Under the pieces are notes generated by a model. It saw only the letters and a list, made by a program, of their open reading frames with translations, was not told the DNA's origin and searched no databases. Position numbers and translations under genes: made by a program. Positions 52,581-62,813 of a stretch of DNA of 64,000 nt are shown piece by piece; position 1 is the stretch's first letter; each line of letters starts with the position of its first letter. The DNA comes from Arthrobacter crusticola (GTDB lineage Bacteria; Actinomycetota; Actinomycetes; Actinomycetales; Micrococcaceae): NCBI RefSeq assembly GCF_004357995.1, contig NZ_SMTK01000001.1, positions 744,001-808,000 of the forward strand, given 5' to 3'.

Positions 52581-53369
52581 ATTGCCGACTACATCATGGC
52601 TGTTCACAACGGCATGGCAGCACGCGCGCGATGGAGGAACCACCACCGAACTCCTCGCGATCGCCGACATGGGACTTAGCGCCCTCCCTGTCCGCTGAAC
52701 ACAAGACACCACGCCTGAGACAGATTTTGGAGCGGCGCCGCTCCGCAGCCGTCGGTTCACGAGGTGGTGCACCTGCGCTGAGCTTTACATGTTGGTGATG
52801 AGGCAGTATGCAACCGGCTGAGTGGATCCTGTTGCCCCCGTGGGCGTGAGAAAGCCCATAGGAGAAGGATCCTGTGAAGCGCGCCTCGAGGCGGGGCCGG
52901 ACCCGCCCCCTAGGCCCGTCCACCCTGTGATGCCGGTGCTCGGGCGGCGTGCACGCAATGACTATGGCGCGCGGCAGGCCTGCCGGAAGTGCCGAAGCAT
53001 CTGAAGTTTGACTCGGTTGTAAGAACATGGTTTCTAATCGAGTTCGTGCACGCGCGGTGGACGCCGCAAGCTTCCCCCACACTGTTTCCCCGGTGGAGTG
53101 GAGTTGTGGCGCTGACCGTCCTGGTCGTCGGCGTCGGCCTGGATGCCCCGCAGCTATTGCAACCGTTGCTGGAAGTCCCTCCTCCGACGCAACGCTTTGA
53201 CACCTGCGAACCTGCCATCCCGCTGCCTCTCCGGCGAAGCATTCCGCTTGGAATTGCGGCCGTGTTCGGAAGCGCCGGCCGCGGGCTTCGACTCGAAACC
53301 ACGGGCCACTTCGGGGGACTGGCAAGTCGACCGGCGCCCATCAATGAATCCCATATGAAGGAACTAAAC
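52581..53369. other. Intergenic stretch with no supported gene
   Basis: About 790 bases in which open frames on both strands give Arg/Pro-rich, non-protein-like translations. No remnant could be identified. Confidence 0.4.
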
Positions 53370-54641
53370 ATGACGAATCGGTTCGAACCGACTGAAAGAG
53401 ATTCCGGGGGTGAGGGGCAGGGGCACCGAACGCTGGTCATAGTGCACCCTACTCCGCTGAAGGCGAGGTCTCTGGCGCCCGACCTCGCACGTGGCGTCAT
53501 GCTGCTGCTCATCGCCCTGGCACACGCCCCCTACTTCCTCTATGCCGCACCCATCGGGACCATAGGCATCCACCCCGTCATCGGCAACATGGCGGATCGC
53601 CTTGCCCAGGGGTTTACCCTGATGGTGGTCGATGCCCGCGTCTACACCATGTTCGGATTCCTGTTTGCCTACGGGATCGGCCAGATGTATGCCCGCCAGA
53701 CCGCCAAAGGCACCAGCCCCGCCGATGCCAGGCGCCTCCTGCGCCGGCGCCACTGGTGGATGATCGCCTTCGGCGCCGTCCATGCGGCCCTGCTGTGGCA
53801 AGGAGACATTATCGGTTCGTACGGTCTGATTGGGCTGATCATGGTCCCGCTCTTCTTCGACCGGACGGACCGCACCTTGAAAATCTGGATCGGCGTGCTG
53901 CTGGCACTCACCGCCGTCTTTGGGCTCGTGGGCGCACTGGCGTCCACGGTCACCACCGGGCAGCCAGCAACCAATCCCCAAGACCTTCAGCTTCTCAGCA
54001 TCGCTGAACCGAACTACCTGATCTCGGTGCTCGAACGGTTCCCCGCCTGGATCGCTGTCCTGATTGGCAGCCTGGCGGGCGTTTCACTCCCGGCGGCGTT
54101 CCTGATGGGCGTGCTTGCCTCACGGCACCGGATTCTGGACAACCCTGGTGAACACCTTGTGCTCCTGCGGCGGCTAGCCGTAGGGGGCATCGCCGCCGGC
54201 TGGGCGACGGGCGCCGCCCTGGCGCTTCAGCACACCGGCGTCATCGATATCGCCCCCGACGCCGTCGTCCAACACATCAGCCTCTTTGCAGGTACCTTTA
54301 CCGGCATCGGCTACGCCGCACTGTTCGGCCTCATCGCGCACCGCGTGTCCCGGGGGTCCGCCCCAGCCGGCGGCCCCGTCCGCTGGGTCTCTGCCCTTGG
54401 CCGGCGCTCCATGAGCGGGTACCTCGTCCAATCCCTCGCATGGGGTCCGGTACTCGCTGCCTGGGGACTGGGCCTCGGCGCTCAGCTCTCCAGCTGGTCC
54501 GTCCTCGTCTACGCCGCCGCGGTGTGGGCGGCCACTGTTGTCCTTGCCGTTGCCGTGGAGCGCCGCGGCCTGCGCGGACCGGCCGAGCTGGCACTGCGCA
54601 AACTCACCTACCGCGGCTCTGCCGCACCCAGGGACGCCTAG
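53370..54641 (+). CDS. DUF418 family membrane protein
   Basis: A 423-residue polytopic protein. LAPDLARGVMLLLIALAHAP opens helix 1, and RVYTMFGFLFAYGIGQMYAR and RLLRRRHWWMIAFGAVHAAL follow. The C-terminal DUF418 domain carries VSALGRRSMSGYLVQSLAWG. About ten hydrophobic helices are visible. The family is related to acyltransferase-3-like membrane proteins and is of unknown function, often linked to envelope modification. ATG 53370 follows AAGGA at good spacing; a second in-frame ATG lies five codons upstream. Confidence 0.9.
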   Translation: MTNRFEPTERDSGGEGQGHRTLVIVHPTPLKARSLAPDLARGVMLLLIALAHAPYFLYAAPIGTIGIHPVIGNMADRLAQGFTLMVVDARVYTMFGFLFAYGIGQMYARQTAKGTSPADARRLLRRRHWWMIAFGAVHAALLWQGDIIGSYGLIGLIMVPLFFDRTDRTLKIWIGVLLALTAVFGLVGALASTVTTGQPATNPQDLQLLSIAEPNYLISVLERFPAWIAVLIGSLAGVSLPAAFLMGVLASRHRILDNPGEHLVLLRRLAVGGIAAGWATGAALALQHTGVIDIAPDAVVQHISLFAGTFTGIGYAALFGLIAHRVSRGSAPAGGPVRWVSALGRRSMSGYLVQSLAWGPVLAAWGLGLGAQLSSWSVLVYAAAVWAATVVLAVAVERRGLRGPAELALRKLTYRGSAAPRDA

Positions 54642-54694
54642 TTTTCGAGGCGCGGCCGGGTTAACGTCGGAGTTGTTTGGTGCCGTCCGTCATC

Positions 54695-54752
54695 GACGAC
54701 CACACGTGGTCGTCCGCGGTCGTCGCTACCCCGCGACCGCGAGGTAGCGACG
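54695..54752. terminator. Two adjacent inverted repeats after the DUF418 gene
   Basis: GACGACCAC/GTGGTCGTC (54695-54714, 2-base centre) is followed by CGTCGCTACC/GGTAGCGACG (54721-54730 and 54743-54752). A double hairpin of this kind can terminate transcription or stabilise the mRNA end. Confidence 0.5.
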
Positions 54753-54856
54753 GCCGTCTAACACCGCTTGCTTGAGTCTCGGAGCGGTGATGCAGACTAG
54801 AGTTGCCCCGATTGGTACCCGGCTTTCATCGTGCAGACGATAAAGGAGGCAGAATC

Positions 54857-55366
54857 ATGAGATTGGTCAGAAACGCGGGTGTCGGTTTGCTGGCTGGCGC
54901 ACTCGGCACCGCAGCTATGGATTTGGTGCTCTATAGGCGGTACCGCCGCAGCGGCGGCACGTCCGGGATCTGGCGCTGGGAGTTTGCGGCCGACGTCACG
55001 AGTTGGGAGAACGCCTCCGCTCCGGGGCAGCTCGGGCGGAAAGCGTTACGACTCGCCACGGGGCACGAACCGCCGCCCGAGTGGGCTCGCGCTACGACCA
55101 ACATCATGCATTGGGCGACAGGCGTGGGATGGGGCGGGCAATACGGTGCGGTGGCAAGCTTGGCGTCCATACACCCGTGGGTGCGGGCGGTCGCGTTTGT
55201 TCCTGTGGCGTGGCTGTCCGGCTACGTCGTGCTCCCGTTGGCCATGGTGTACAAGCCGATCTGGGCCTACGACGCACGAACCCTTCGCGACGATCTGTCC
55301 GCGCACATCGTGTATGGCACCGTCGTGAGCGCGGTCTTCGCCGCACTCACGAAGGAGGAACGGTAA
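54857..55366 (+). CDS. Hypothetical membrane protein
   Basis: A 169-residue protein with an ideal AAAGGAGG ribosome-binding site. An N-terminal hydrophobic segment (VGLLAGALGTAAMDLVLYRR) is followed by a polar part (GIWRWEFAADVTSWENASAP). Two to three further hydrophobic stretches follow (WVRAVAFVPVAWLSGYVVLP and HIVYGTVVSAVFAALTKEER). Similar small proteins occur in many Actinobacteria without known function. A 20-base near-palindrome follows the stop codon. Confidence 0.75.
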   Translation: MRLVRNAGVGLLAGALGTAAMDLVLYRRYRRSGGTSGIWRWEFAADVTSWENASAPGQLGRKALRLATGHEPPPEWARATTNIMHWATGVGWGGQYGAVASLASIHPWVRAVAFVPVAWLSGYVVLPLAMVYKPIWAYDARTLRDDLSAHIVYGTVVSAVFAALTKEER

Positions 55367-55386
55367 GCCGTCCCTGCAGGAACGGC
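55367..55386. terminator. Inverted repeat immediately after the membrane protein gene
   Basis: GCCGTCCCTGCAGGAACGGC is self-complementary except at one position pair and starts right after the TAA stop. Confidence 0.4.
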
Positions 55387-55510
55387 GCGCGAACTAAGCC
55401 GCTGCCAGCGACCCGCCCATGGACCGCTCAAACCAGCACGAAGGCAAGCTTTTCGCCATCGATCTGCTGGCCGAAGGGTACAGAGGAAGGTAGAAGGGTA
55501 GAACATACGT

Positions 55511-57262
55511 ATGACACCAACTCCCCTGGTCCTGGGCCCCATACTGCGGTACGTCGACGAAACCTCGGCAAGTATCTGGGTGGAGGTCGGCTCCGCGGCA
55601 CGCGTCGTCGTCCGGGCTGCCCAGCGATCCTGGGAAGCACGCACGTTCGTGGTCCACGGGCACCATTACGCGCTCGTCGAGGTGGTCGGACTCGAGCCGG
55701 GAAGTGTCACCTCCTACACGGTGGAGATCGACGGACAGCAGGCCTGGCCGCACCCTGGATCGGTTCCCGAATTCCCGCCGTCGAGCATTGCGACCCGCAC
55801 CCCGGGGAAGCCCCTGCGACTGGCCTTCGGGTCCTGCCGCACGAGCGTCCCCCACACCAAGGAAGGCAATCGGACCCACGGCATCGATGCCATGCGTGCG
55901 TACGCGCTCAACGGGATGAAGGACGACAGTTCACAGCGGCCGGACCTGATTCTCTTCCTCGGCGACCAGGTGTACGCCGATTCCACCAGTGAGGAGATGC
56001 AGCAGTTCATCCGCGGGCGGAGGGACATCGAGGAGGAGCCCGGCGCTGAGCTAAAGGACTACGAGGAGTACGCCCACCTGTACCGCCTGGCCTGGTCCGA
56101 CAGTGCCAACCGCTGGTTGCTGTCCACGCTTCCCAGTGCCATGATCTTCGACGACCACGATATCCGCGATGACTGGAACGCCTCCACCTCCTGGAAGCAG
56201 GAAATGGAGGCCACCTCCTGGTGGCAGGACCGGATCGTCGCAGGCCTGGCGTCGTACTGGGTGTACCAACACCTTGGCAACATGTCACCGGAACGGCGCG
56301 CCGAGGACCGCATCTGGCAACGGATCGTCAACCATCACGACGCCGCTGAGCTCGACCTGAGCGAGGAGCTCGACGCCTTCGCGGACCGGGCGGACAAGGA
56401 CCCGGCCAGCTACCGCTGGAGCTACTGCCGCGACTTCGATGACACGCGCCTGATCGTGGTCGACTCCCGCGGATCCCGAGTGCTGACACCCGATGCGCGG
56501 GCCCTTCTCACCGCGGAGGAGACGGCGTGGCTGGATCACAGGATGGTGGGCGGATTCCGGCACCTGCTGGTGGGAACCTCGCTGCCCTTCCTCCTGCCGC
56601 CGGGGCTGCATCACATCGAGTCGTGGGACGAGGCCCTCGCACAGGGCGCGTGGGGCGCGCGGGGCGCACGGCTGGGTGAGAAGCTGCGGCAGGGCATGGA
56701 TCTCGAACACTGGGCCGCCTTCCAGAACAGCTTCCGCGCCGTGGCCCTCATGGCCACGGAGGTGGCGGACGGCAACCGGGGCCCGGCACCGGAGACGGTG
56801 ACCTTCCTGTCGGGAGACGTCCACTTCTCCTACGTCGCCGAAGTGGACAGGACATCGGGCAGCCGGATCCTCCAGGTGGTCTGCTCCCCGATCCGCAATC
56901 CGCTGCCGCGGCTCCTGCGCTCCTCCACCGCCATCCTCTCCTACGCCGTGGCGGCACCTCTCGGGGCCCTCGTGGCGCGCTCCGTGAAAGTTCCCCACCC
57001 ACCGTTCCGCTGGCGGAACATCAGGGGACCGTGGTTCGACAACAACCTCGCCTTGCTCGAGGACACCGCGGACGGGCTCACACTGTCCTGGCAGTCGGGA
57101 ACAGTGGACGGCGAGGACCATCTCAACCCCCGGCTCAGGGAGGTTGCCGCCATGACAGTGCCGCGGCGTGGGTCCGGGAATATGCCGGGAGGGGAAGCTG
57201 AGCCCGAGACAGCGCTCTCGGCATCCAAGGGCACTCGGGCACGAAGAGGACGGCGGCGGTAG
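55511..57262 (+). CDS. PhoD-like alkaline phosphatase/metallophosphatase family protein
   Basis: A 583-residue protein. An N-terminal fibronectin-like domain (GPILRYVDETSASIWVEVGS) precedes a PhoD-like metallophosphatase domain with RLAFGSCRT (active-site region), ILFLGDQVYAD (metal-binding Asp), MIFDDHDIRDDWN and FLSGDVHFSYVAEV (last metal-binding Asp/His). No Tat or Sec signal peptide is visible at this start, so it may be cytoplasmic, unlike classical PhoD. The last 45 residues are polar. The region coding for residues 414-538 is the parent of the 374-bp copy at 31356. Confidence 0.9.
   Translation: MTPTPLVLGPILRYVDETSASIWVEVGSAARVVVRAAQRSWEARTFVVHGHHYALVEVVGLEPGSVTSYTVEIDGQQAWPHPGSVPEFPPSSIATRTPGKPLRLAFGSCRTSVPHTKEGNRTHGIDAMRAYALNGMKDDSSQRPDLILFLGDQVYADSTSEEMQQFIRGRRDIEEEPGAELKDYEEYAHLYRLAWSDSANRWLLSTLPSAMIFDDHDIRDDWNASTSWKQEMEATSWWQDRIVAGLASYWVYQHLGNMSPERRAEDRIWQRIVNHHDAAELDLSEELDAFADRADKDPASYRWSYCRDFDDTRLIVVDSRGSRVLTPDARALLTAEETAWLDHRMVGGFRHLLVGTSLPFLLPPGLHHIESWDEALAQGAWGARGARLGEKLRQGMDLEHWAAFQNSFRAVALMATEVADGNRGPAPETVTFLSGDVHFSYVAEVDRTSGSRILQVVCSPIRNPLPRLLRSSTAILSYAVAAPLGALVARSVKVPHPPFRWRNIRGPWFDNNLALLEDTADGLTLSWQSGTVDGEDHLNPRLREVAAMTVPRRGSGNMPGGEAEPETALSASKGTRARRGRRR
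56751..57124 (+). repeat. 374-bp direct repeat, copy B (within the phosphatase gene)
   Basis: Matches 31356-31729 with a single base difference. Being embedded in an intact gene, it is the donor copy. Confidence 0.92.
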
Positions 57263-57781
57263 GAAGCGCCTCCAGCGCCGTATCCCCCGGTTCCAGCGCA
57301 TGGGTCTCAACTGGCGGGCTTTACTGCTGCAATTCTCCTCCAAGCGGCCCGGCCGACGCCCCGCTGCCGGCTGACCTGTGGCGTCAGTAGTCGTATGCGG
57401 GCGGCTGATTGCCGCCCTCATACGCCGTTCACCCTCGATGGGTTGGGAGTTCTTCCCTGCCGGCCGTCAGTCGTGCGGAAGTTAGGGACGGAAGGAGGTG
57501 CCTGTCATGTCGAGTTGCAACGGGGATCGAACTCGAAGCTGCACCGAACGCTGACTCAAACCTGCGGGATCAGGGTGTCATATGCGCTGTTGTCGGCGGT
57601 TGACCTGACAGTTGGGGGTGTCTGACGGACCCCGAGAGATCCCCGGCTACATGCTCGGCATTATACAAATCGATTTCGTCCTGCGGCGGTTTGGCCAACC
57701 CGTGCATGAGGTTGACCTTGGTTCTGGCCCGCCTTAGCGTCAGGACAGGAGCATATCCGACCTCTCTGAGGAGAACCTCGC
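57263..57781. other. Intergenic stretch with a terminator-like hairpin and no gene seen
   Basis: Apart from the hairpin at 57393-57423, no coding frame with protein-like character is seen in these 520 bases before the amidase gene. Confidence 0.4.
57393..57423. terminator. Terminator-like hairpin after the phosphatase gene
   Basis: GTATG-c-GGGCGGC pairs with GCCGCCC-t-CATAC around a TGATT loop (12 pairs, one mismatch), about 130 bases downstream of the stop codon. Confidence 0.55.
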
Positions 57782-59284
57782 ATGGATCTCAACGGCACCG
57801 CACTTGAGCACGCTGACATCGCCGGAATCCAGGCCGCACTATTTACAGGTCGGGTGACCGCCCGCGAGTTGGTCGACGCCTACCTTGACCGGATCGCGGC
57901 CTTCGACCATGCAGGACCTGAACTAAATGCCGTTGTCATGGTGAATCAGGCCGCCAGAGAGCAAGCGGATGCGTTGGATGACGCGTACCGGCAAACAGGG
58001 CAGGCGGTGGGGCCTCTGCATGGCATCCCCATGGTCATCAAGGACTGCCTTGAGACGGCCGATATGCCGACGTCATTCGGATCGGAAATCTTCGCCGATT
58101 ACCGAGCCGAAGAAGATGCGACAGTAGTCGCTAAGCTGCGCGCTGCGGGGGCTATCATTTTGGCGAAAACCACATTGCCTGACTGGGCCACTTCGTGGTT
58201 CAGCTACTCCTCCCTCACAGGAGTGACGAAGAATCCGTACGATCTTGACCGGGATCCGGGGGGATCGAGCAGTGGAACAGGCGCCGCCATCGCGGCAGGG
58301 TATGCGACTGTAGGGCTCGGCACCGACTGCGGAGGATCAGTGCGCCTGCCGGCTTCATTCTGCAATCTGGTCGGGGTCCGCTCCACTCCCGGTTTGATCA
58401 GTCGAACTGGGTGTAACCCGTTGGTCAGTGCCCAGGACACGATCGGGCCGATGGCCAGGTCCGTGGAAGATGCCGCCCGGGTATTCACCGTGATGGCCGG
58501 CTTCGATGAAAGCGATCCGCTTACTTACGCCTACTCCGTCGCACGCGCTCCGGCGTCTTATGTGGACAGCCTGGTTCCCAATGCCCTGCAGCGTCGGCGT
58601 ATTGGAGTGCTGCGCAGCGCATTCGGCGCGGACGATGACCCGAACGCCGCCCCCGTCAATCAGGTTATGGCCAGCGCCCTGGAGGAGCTGAGGGCAGGCG
58701 GCGCCACCCTGGTCGATATCACGATCGATGACCTGTCCGGGTGGATCGGTCGGACGTCCCTGTACACGATCAAGTCCAAGCACGACATCAACACCTGGCT
58801 CGGGTCCAAACCCAACCCACCAGCGCGCAACGTCGCGGATATCATCGACTCCGGCCGGTACCACAGGAAACTCGACCTCCTCGAGGCCCTGGCCGCCGGA
58901 CCCGATGACCCGCTGAACGACGTGAACTACTACACCGCCTATACCGCCCGTGAGGCGTTTATGAAAACCGTCGTCAATCTTATGGAGGCCAACAACCTCG
59001 ATACGGTGGTCTATCCGACCTGCCAGGTCGCCCCTCCCACACACGAAGACACCGATTCGGGGTTGTGGAACACGCTGAACTTCCCTACGAACACGGTCAT
59101 CGGCTCACAGACCTGGATGCCTTCCATGACAGTACCGGCTGGCCTGACCGACTCCGGTCTGCCTGTCGGGATGGAAATCCTGGCACGTCCTTACGATGAG
59201 CCCACAATGTTCGCCGTCGGCTACGGCTTTGAACAGGTCATTGGGCACCGGGTTCACCCGGGCAGCACACCGGTCAGCTCCTGA
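57782..59284 (+). CDS. Amidase (amidase-signature family)
   Basis: A 500-residue amidase-signature hydrolase with the Ser-cisSer-Lys triad. The Lys is in LHGIPMVIKDCLETADMPTS, the cis-Ser in DPGGSSSGTGAAIAAGYATV, and the nucleophile Ser in LGTDCGGSVRLPASFCNLVG. The C-terminus has MTVPAGLTDSGLPVGMEILA, typical of the family. The reaction is amide (or ester) hydrolysis; the substrate is unknown. No signal peptide. The ATG lies after CTGAGGAGAACC. Confidence 0.92.
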   Translation: MDLNGTALEHADIAGIQAALFTGRVTARELVDAYLDRIAAFDHAGPELNAVVMVNQAAREQADALDDAYRQTGQAVGPLHGIPMVIKDCLETADMPTSFGSEIFADYRAEEDATVVAKLRAAGAIILAKTTLPDWATSWFSYSSLTGVTKNPYDLDRDPGGSSSGTGAAIAAGYATVGLGTDCGGSVRLPASFCNLVGVRSTPGLISRTGCNPLVSAQDTIGPMARSVEDAARVFTVMAGFDESDPLTYAYSVARAPASYVDSLVPNALQRRRIGVLRSAFGADDDPNAAPVNQVMASALEELRAGGATLVDITIDDLSGWIGRTSLYTIKSKHDINTWLGSKPNPPARNVADIIDSGRYHRKLDLLEALAAGPDDPLNDVNYYTAYTAREAFMKTVVNLMEANNLDTVVYPTCQVAPPTHEDTDSGLWNTLNFPTNTVIGSQTWMPSMTVPAGLTDSGLPVGMEILARPYDEPTMFAVGYGFEQVIGHRVHPGSTPVSS

Positions 59285-59299
59285 CCCGGCCAAGGCAAC

Positions 59300-59614
59300 G
59301 ATCAAACACCATTCTGCGCTGGACGGCGGCGCCGGGATGTTCGGTGGGTGTCGGCGCCCGATCAGCATTTTCGACGCAGTGGCCATGACTGACGCGGCGT
59401 CGGGCTCGGTTTCGTCGTCCGGGTCGGTCGCCAATGCGGCCGGCAGTGGCAGCCCATACTTGTCGCACAGGAATCGGATCTGGCAGTACCGCTGAGCGTC
59501 GGCGGCCACGCTGCCGAGGGCTGCGGGATTCATGCCGGCCCCGATGAGGGCACCCACGAGCGGCACGACCTTGGCAACCTTCTGAACTGGGACCCTGGCG
59601 CCGGCCGGGCCCGG
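59300..59614 (-). pseudogene. EcsC-family protein, C-terminal fragment
   Basis: The minus strand reads VQKVAKVVPLVGALIGAGMN and AQRYCQIRFLCDKYGLPLPA, the conserved C-terminus of EcsC-family proteins (VPLVGA..GAG.N......DA..Y...RFL..KYGL). The N-terminal two thirds are missing. At its 5' side it abuts a plus-strand membrane-protein fragment, suggesting a deletion junction near 59600. Confidence 0.65.
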
Positions 59615-59664
59615 ATCGACGGCGGAGCAAGCGTGAGTTCAGGCTCCGACTGCTGATTCCCGCA

Positions 59665-60129
59665 GTGCTTCTCGTCGGGCTGCTCGTCGTGATCGTCAGC
59701 TTTGTCCCGATCAAGGCCGTTCCGCCCGCCCTAGTGGTCGCGGGTGCAGGGGTTCTGGTGGGCAGCGTGATCGGGCTCTTCACGAGTGTCCGTGGGCCGC
59801 ACCGGCCTACCTACGCGCTGATATTCACCGGGCTGGCCGTCCCGCTCCTGCTGCCTTCCCCTTGGCCGGGGCTCGCCCCCGTACTGGTCCCCGCGTCCGC
59901 GGGCGGGTACGCGATGGGCAAGGGGATCGCGGTCTTCCGCTCAACCGACGCCTCCAGGTTCCGCCGGTCAGGGTGTGATGCTACCCGCAGCTACAGACTG
60001 TCAGCGCGTCCATCCCCCTGCCACCTGCCACTAATAATGGGCAAGAGGGCCAGGCAAAGGATCCAAGTAAGAGAGCCAGGTAGCTCACCGTGCAGGTCAA
60101 CGTGCGGTGCGGGGTTGGTCGTCAGGTAG
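59665..60129 (+). pseudogene. Probably 5'-truncated small membrane protein
   Basis: The frame is open from about 59585 (RRRSKREFRLRLLIPAVLLV) and contains hydrophobic segments LLVGLLVVIVSFVPIKAVPP, ALVVAGAGVLVGSVIGLFTS and YALIFTGLAVPLLLPS. The N-terminus has no proper start context and meets the EcsC fragment. The C-terminal 45 residues are Arg/Ser-rich and unlike a membrane protein. It may still be expressed from a GTG at 59665, but looks decayed. Confidence 0.4.
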
Positions 60130-60155
60130 TTCGTTATTGAGGAAAAGGAGTCATT

Positions 60156-61052
60156 GTGCGAATACTCGTTGTAGGGGCAGGGGCCACCGGAGGCGCCTTC
60201 GGAACCCTGCTGCAGGAAGCAGGGCGGAACGTCACCTATCTCGTGCGTGACCGCAAAGCAGAAGCGTTGCGCCGGGACGGTTTACGGTTTGTATCCCCCG
60301 ATGCCGACCGGACCCACCCGGTGCAGGTCCTCACAACCGCCGACACGGCGCCCGCCTTCGATCTCGTGCTCATCGCCGTCAAGGCGACAGCCATTTCCTC
60401 CGCGATGACGGACGTTCACCCGTTCGTTGACGCGAACACGCGCATCCTTCCAGTCCTCAACGGCATGGCGCACATCGACCAATTCCAAGCAGCGTATCCG
60501 GGACAGGTACTGGGCGGTCTGGCCCGCATCGTGGCGACCCTTGACGGGTACGTCGTTCACCAAAGGACGCCCATGAATTCACTCATGGTGGGTTCCCTGA
60601 CAGACGCTCCAGTCCCGAACGACATCCGCGACGCACTTGACGTCCCGGGCATCGACTTCTCGATCACCGATGACGTGGTGGGCGCCCTATGGGACAAATG
60701 GGCGTTCATCGCCGCTGCCAGCGTCGTCAACTGCCTGTTCCATGCTCCCATCGGCCGCATACTGGACGCCGGCGGCGAAGGCGCGATTCGCGCGGCAATC
60801 GAGGAGCTCGAGGCGGTCGCCACCCAGTCAGGACACCCCGTGTCGGATCCGGCGCACCGTCAGGCATTGGCGCTCTTGATCGACCCGGGATCCTCCTTCA
60901 CCACGTCGCTGTACCGGGACCTTGCGGCAGGACTTCCATCGGAGGTTGACCATATCCTCGGCGATTACGCACTCCGGGCCATGGCGTTGCAGCAACCCAC
61001 TCCGCTGCTCGATCTGGCGCTCATCGCCATCAGAGCAAACCTCTCGGACTGA
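60156..61052 (+). CDS. 2-dehydropantoate 2-reductase family protein (PanE/ApbA-like)
   Basis: A 298-residue NADPH-dependent reductase. MRILVVGAGATGGAFGTLLQ is the Rossmann GxGxxG start, FDLVLIAVKATAISSAM contains the catalytic-type Lys, and LPVLNGMAHIDQF holds the conserved Asn. DKWAFIAAASVVNCLFHAPI begins the C-terminal helical domain, and LIDPGSSFTTSLYRDLAAGL is close to the family P..TSM..D signature. Ketopantoate reduction for pantothenate or a related 2-keto acid reduction is expected. The GTG start follows GGAAAAGGAG. Confidence 0.9.
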   Translation: MRILVVGAGATGGAFGTLLQEAGRNVTYLVRDRKAEALRRDGLRFVSPDADRTHPVQVLTTADTAPAFDLVLIAVKATAISSAMTDVHPFVDANTRILPVLNGMAHIDQFQAAYPGQVLGGLARIVATLDGYVVHQRTPMNSLMVGSLTDAPVPNDIRDALDVPGIDFSITDDVVGALWDKWAFIAAASVVNCLFHAPIGRILDAGGEGAIRAAIEELEAVATQSGHPVSDPAHRQALALLIDPGSSFTTSLYRDLAAGLPSEVDHILGDYALRAMALQQPTPLLDLALIAIRANLSD

Positions 61053-61113
61053 TCCATCACGGCTCGTGCCCGCGCCGTTTCCCGTGTCGACGCTCACCTG
61101 AGATAGTGACAAC

Positions 61114-62322
61114 ATGACCCTCGACGTCGAGTCCTTCCGCGCGCACTTCCCCGCCCTGCTCACCGGCACCGCATATTTTGACGGCCCCGGCGGAACGCAG
61201 GTCCCCGCCGTCGTGGGAGCCGCGATAGCCGACGCCATCACCGGGCCCCTGTCCAACCGCGGCTTCGAAGCGGTCTCGCAGAGCAACGCCGAATCGGCGG
61301 TCAGCGGATTCCGGGCGGCAATGGCTGACCTGCTCGGGGCGCATCCCCGCGGTGTCGTCTACGGGCGAAGCGCCACGCAGCTCACCTACGACTTCTCCCG
61401 CCACCTCGCCAAGACCTGGCAACCAGGTGACGAGGTCGTGGTCTCACGCCTGGACCATGACGCCAATATCCGCCCCTGGCTGCAAGCAGCCGACGCGGCC
61501 GGCGCCACCGTACGCTGGATCGATTTCGACCCCGAGACCACGGAAATCAACGAAGCGTCCCTTGCAGCCGCGATCACCGAGCGCACGAAGCTTGTCGCGA
61601 TCACCGCCGCTTCGAACCTGCTCGGCACCAAACCGCCGGTGCGTCGCATCGCCGACGCCGCTCACACGGTCGGCGCACTGGTCTACGTGGACGGGGTGCA
61701 CTACACCGCTCATGCGGCGGTCGACGTGAAGGCGCTGGGAGCTGACTTCTTCGCCTGTTCGCCCTACAAATTCCTCGGACCTCACTGCGGTGTTCTCGTG
61801 GCCGACCCGGAGCTGCTGGAGTCGCTGCAGCCGGACAAGCTGCTGCCGTCTACGAACGAGGTTCCTGAGCGGTTCGAGTTCGGCACCCTCCCGTACGAGA
61901 TTATGGCCGGCGTCACGGCAGGCGTGGATTTCCTCGCCGCGATCGCGCCCGGTGCCGCAACCGGCCGCCGTGCGCGCCTTCTCGAATCCGCACACGCCGT
62001 CGATGAGCACGAGCTCGCGATGCGCTCCCGCATAGAGATCGGGCTGGCCGAACTGGGCGACGCCGTCACGCTGCACTCTAAAGCCCAGGACCGGACACCG
62101 ACACTGCTGGTGACGTTCCCGGACCGGTCCTCCGCGAACGCCTACCGGTTCCTCGCGGATCGGAACATTCTGGCGCCAGCCGGCTCTTTCTACGCGTACG
62201 AGGCCTTCCGCCGCCTGAACCTTAAGGACAGCGCGGCCCTGCGAATAGGTCTGGCACCGTACAACAACAACAGTGACGTCGACCGCCTGTTGGCCGCGCT
62301 CGGCGAGTTCGTTGCTTCCTAA
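61114..62322 (+). CDS. Cysteine desulfurase-like class V aminotransferase
   Basis: A 402-residue PLP-dependent enzyme. FDGPGGTQVPAVVGAAIADA opens the fold, and VVVSRLDHDANIRPWLQAAD carries the ring-stacking region. LVYVDGVHYTAHAAVDVKAL has the PLP-binding Asp, and FFACSPYKFLGPHCGVLVA has the Schiff-base Lys. It matches the cysteine-desulfurase-like subfamily that often lacks the mobile Cys loop, so sulfur transfer is not assured. It follows the reductase gene by 61 bases and may be co-transcribed. Confidence 0.92.
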   Translation: MTLDVESFRAHFPALLTGTAYFDGPGGTQVPAVVGAAIADAITGPLSNRGFEAVSQSNAESAVSGFRAAMADLLGAHPRGVVYGRSATQLTYDFSRHLAKTWQPGDEVVVSRLDHDANIRPWLQAADAAGATVRWIDFDPETTEINEASLAAAITERTKLVAITAASNLLGTKPPVRRIADAAHTVGALVYVDGVHYTAHAAVDVKALGADFFACSPYKFLGPHCGVLVADPELLESLQPDKLLPSTNEVPERFEFGTLPYEIMAGVTAGVDFLAAIAPGAATGRRARLLESAHAVDEHELAMRSRIEIGLAELGDAVTLHSKAQDRTPTLLVTFPDRSSANAYRFLADRNILAPAGSFYAYEAFRRLNLKDSAALRIGLAPYNNNSDVDRLLAALGEFVAS

Positions 62323-62813
62323 CGCGCGGTGAGGGTATCTGCTGCACGGATTGTGTGCCGATGCCTGTGGGACGACGCGCCGGGTGCCGCCGGTTCGGAT
62401 GGGTGAAGGTGCCTGGGCCAGAAACCTGAGCGCTGCGGCCGCGACGCCGAGCCGTTCTAGAGCGTCTCGGAAACCTAAAGCTAAACAGGACAGGCTCAGC
62501 AGTCTGACGCTGGGTAACCGCCCCCGGAAGTACGCGCCGTTCTTCGTCTCAGTAACTTCTCCTACCGTGTTTCGTCTCAGGTTTTTGCTTGGAGGGTCGA
62601 TAAGTAACGATGGCGGGATGAGGCAAGCGGAGACATCGGTTCATGCCTGTGACCTCGACAACGTGCGTGAAATCATCGATGGACATCAAAACCCCGTCGT
62701 ACAGTAGGCGCACTCCTACACCTTCATCGAGCCGTGCCCCCTCCCGCTTCCGAATCGAGGATTCTCCTCCTCCCTCATATGCAAGACCAATCAACTAATC
62801 GAAAGGTCGACTG
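62323..62813. other. Lower-GC intergenic stretch with no gene seen
   Basis: About 490 bases before the YCII gene. An open plus frame (62351-62707) has basic low-complexity sequence at the front and no recognised family. The G+C content falls around 62540-62640. Confidence 0.35.

Noticed and set aside
52594..53325. 243-codon minus-strand frame
   Set aside because: Translation is Arg/Gly/Ser-rich and unlike any protein; no start context.
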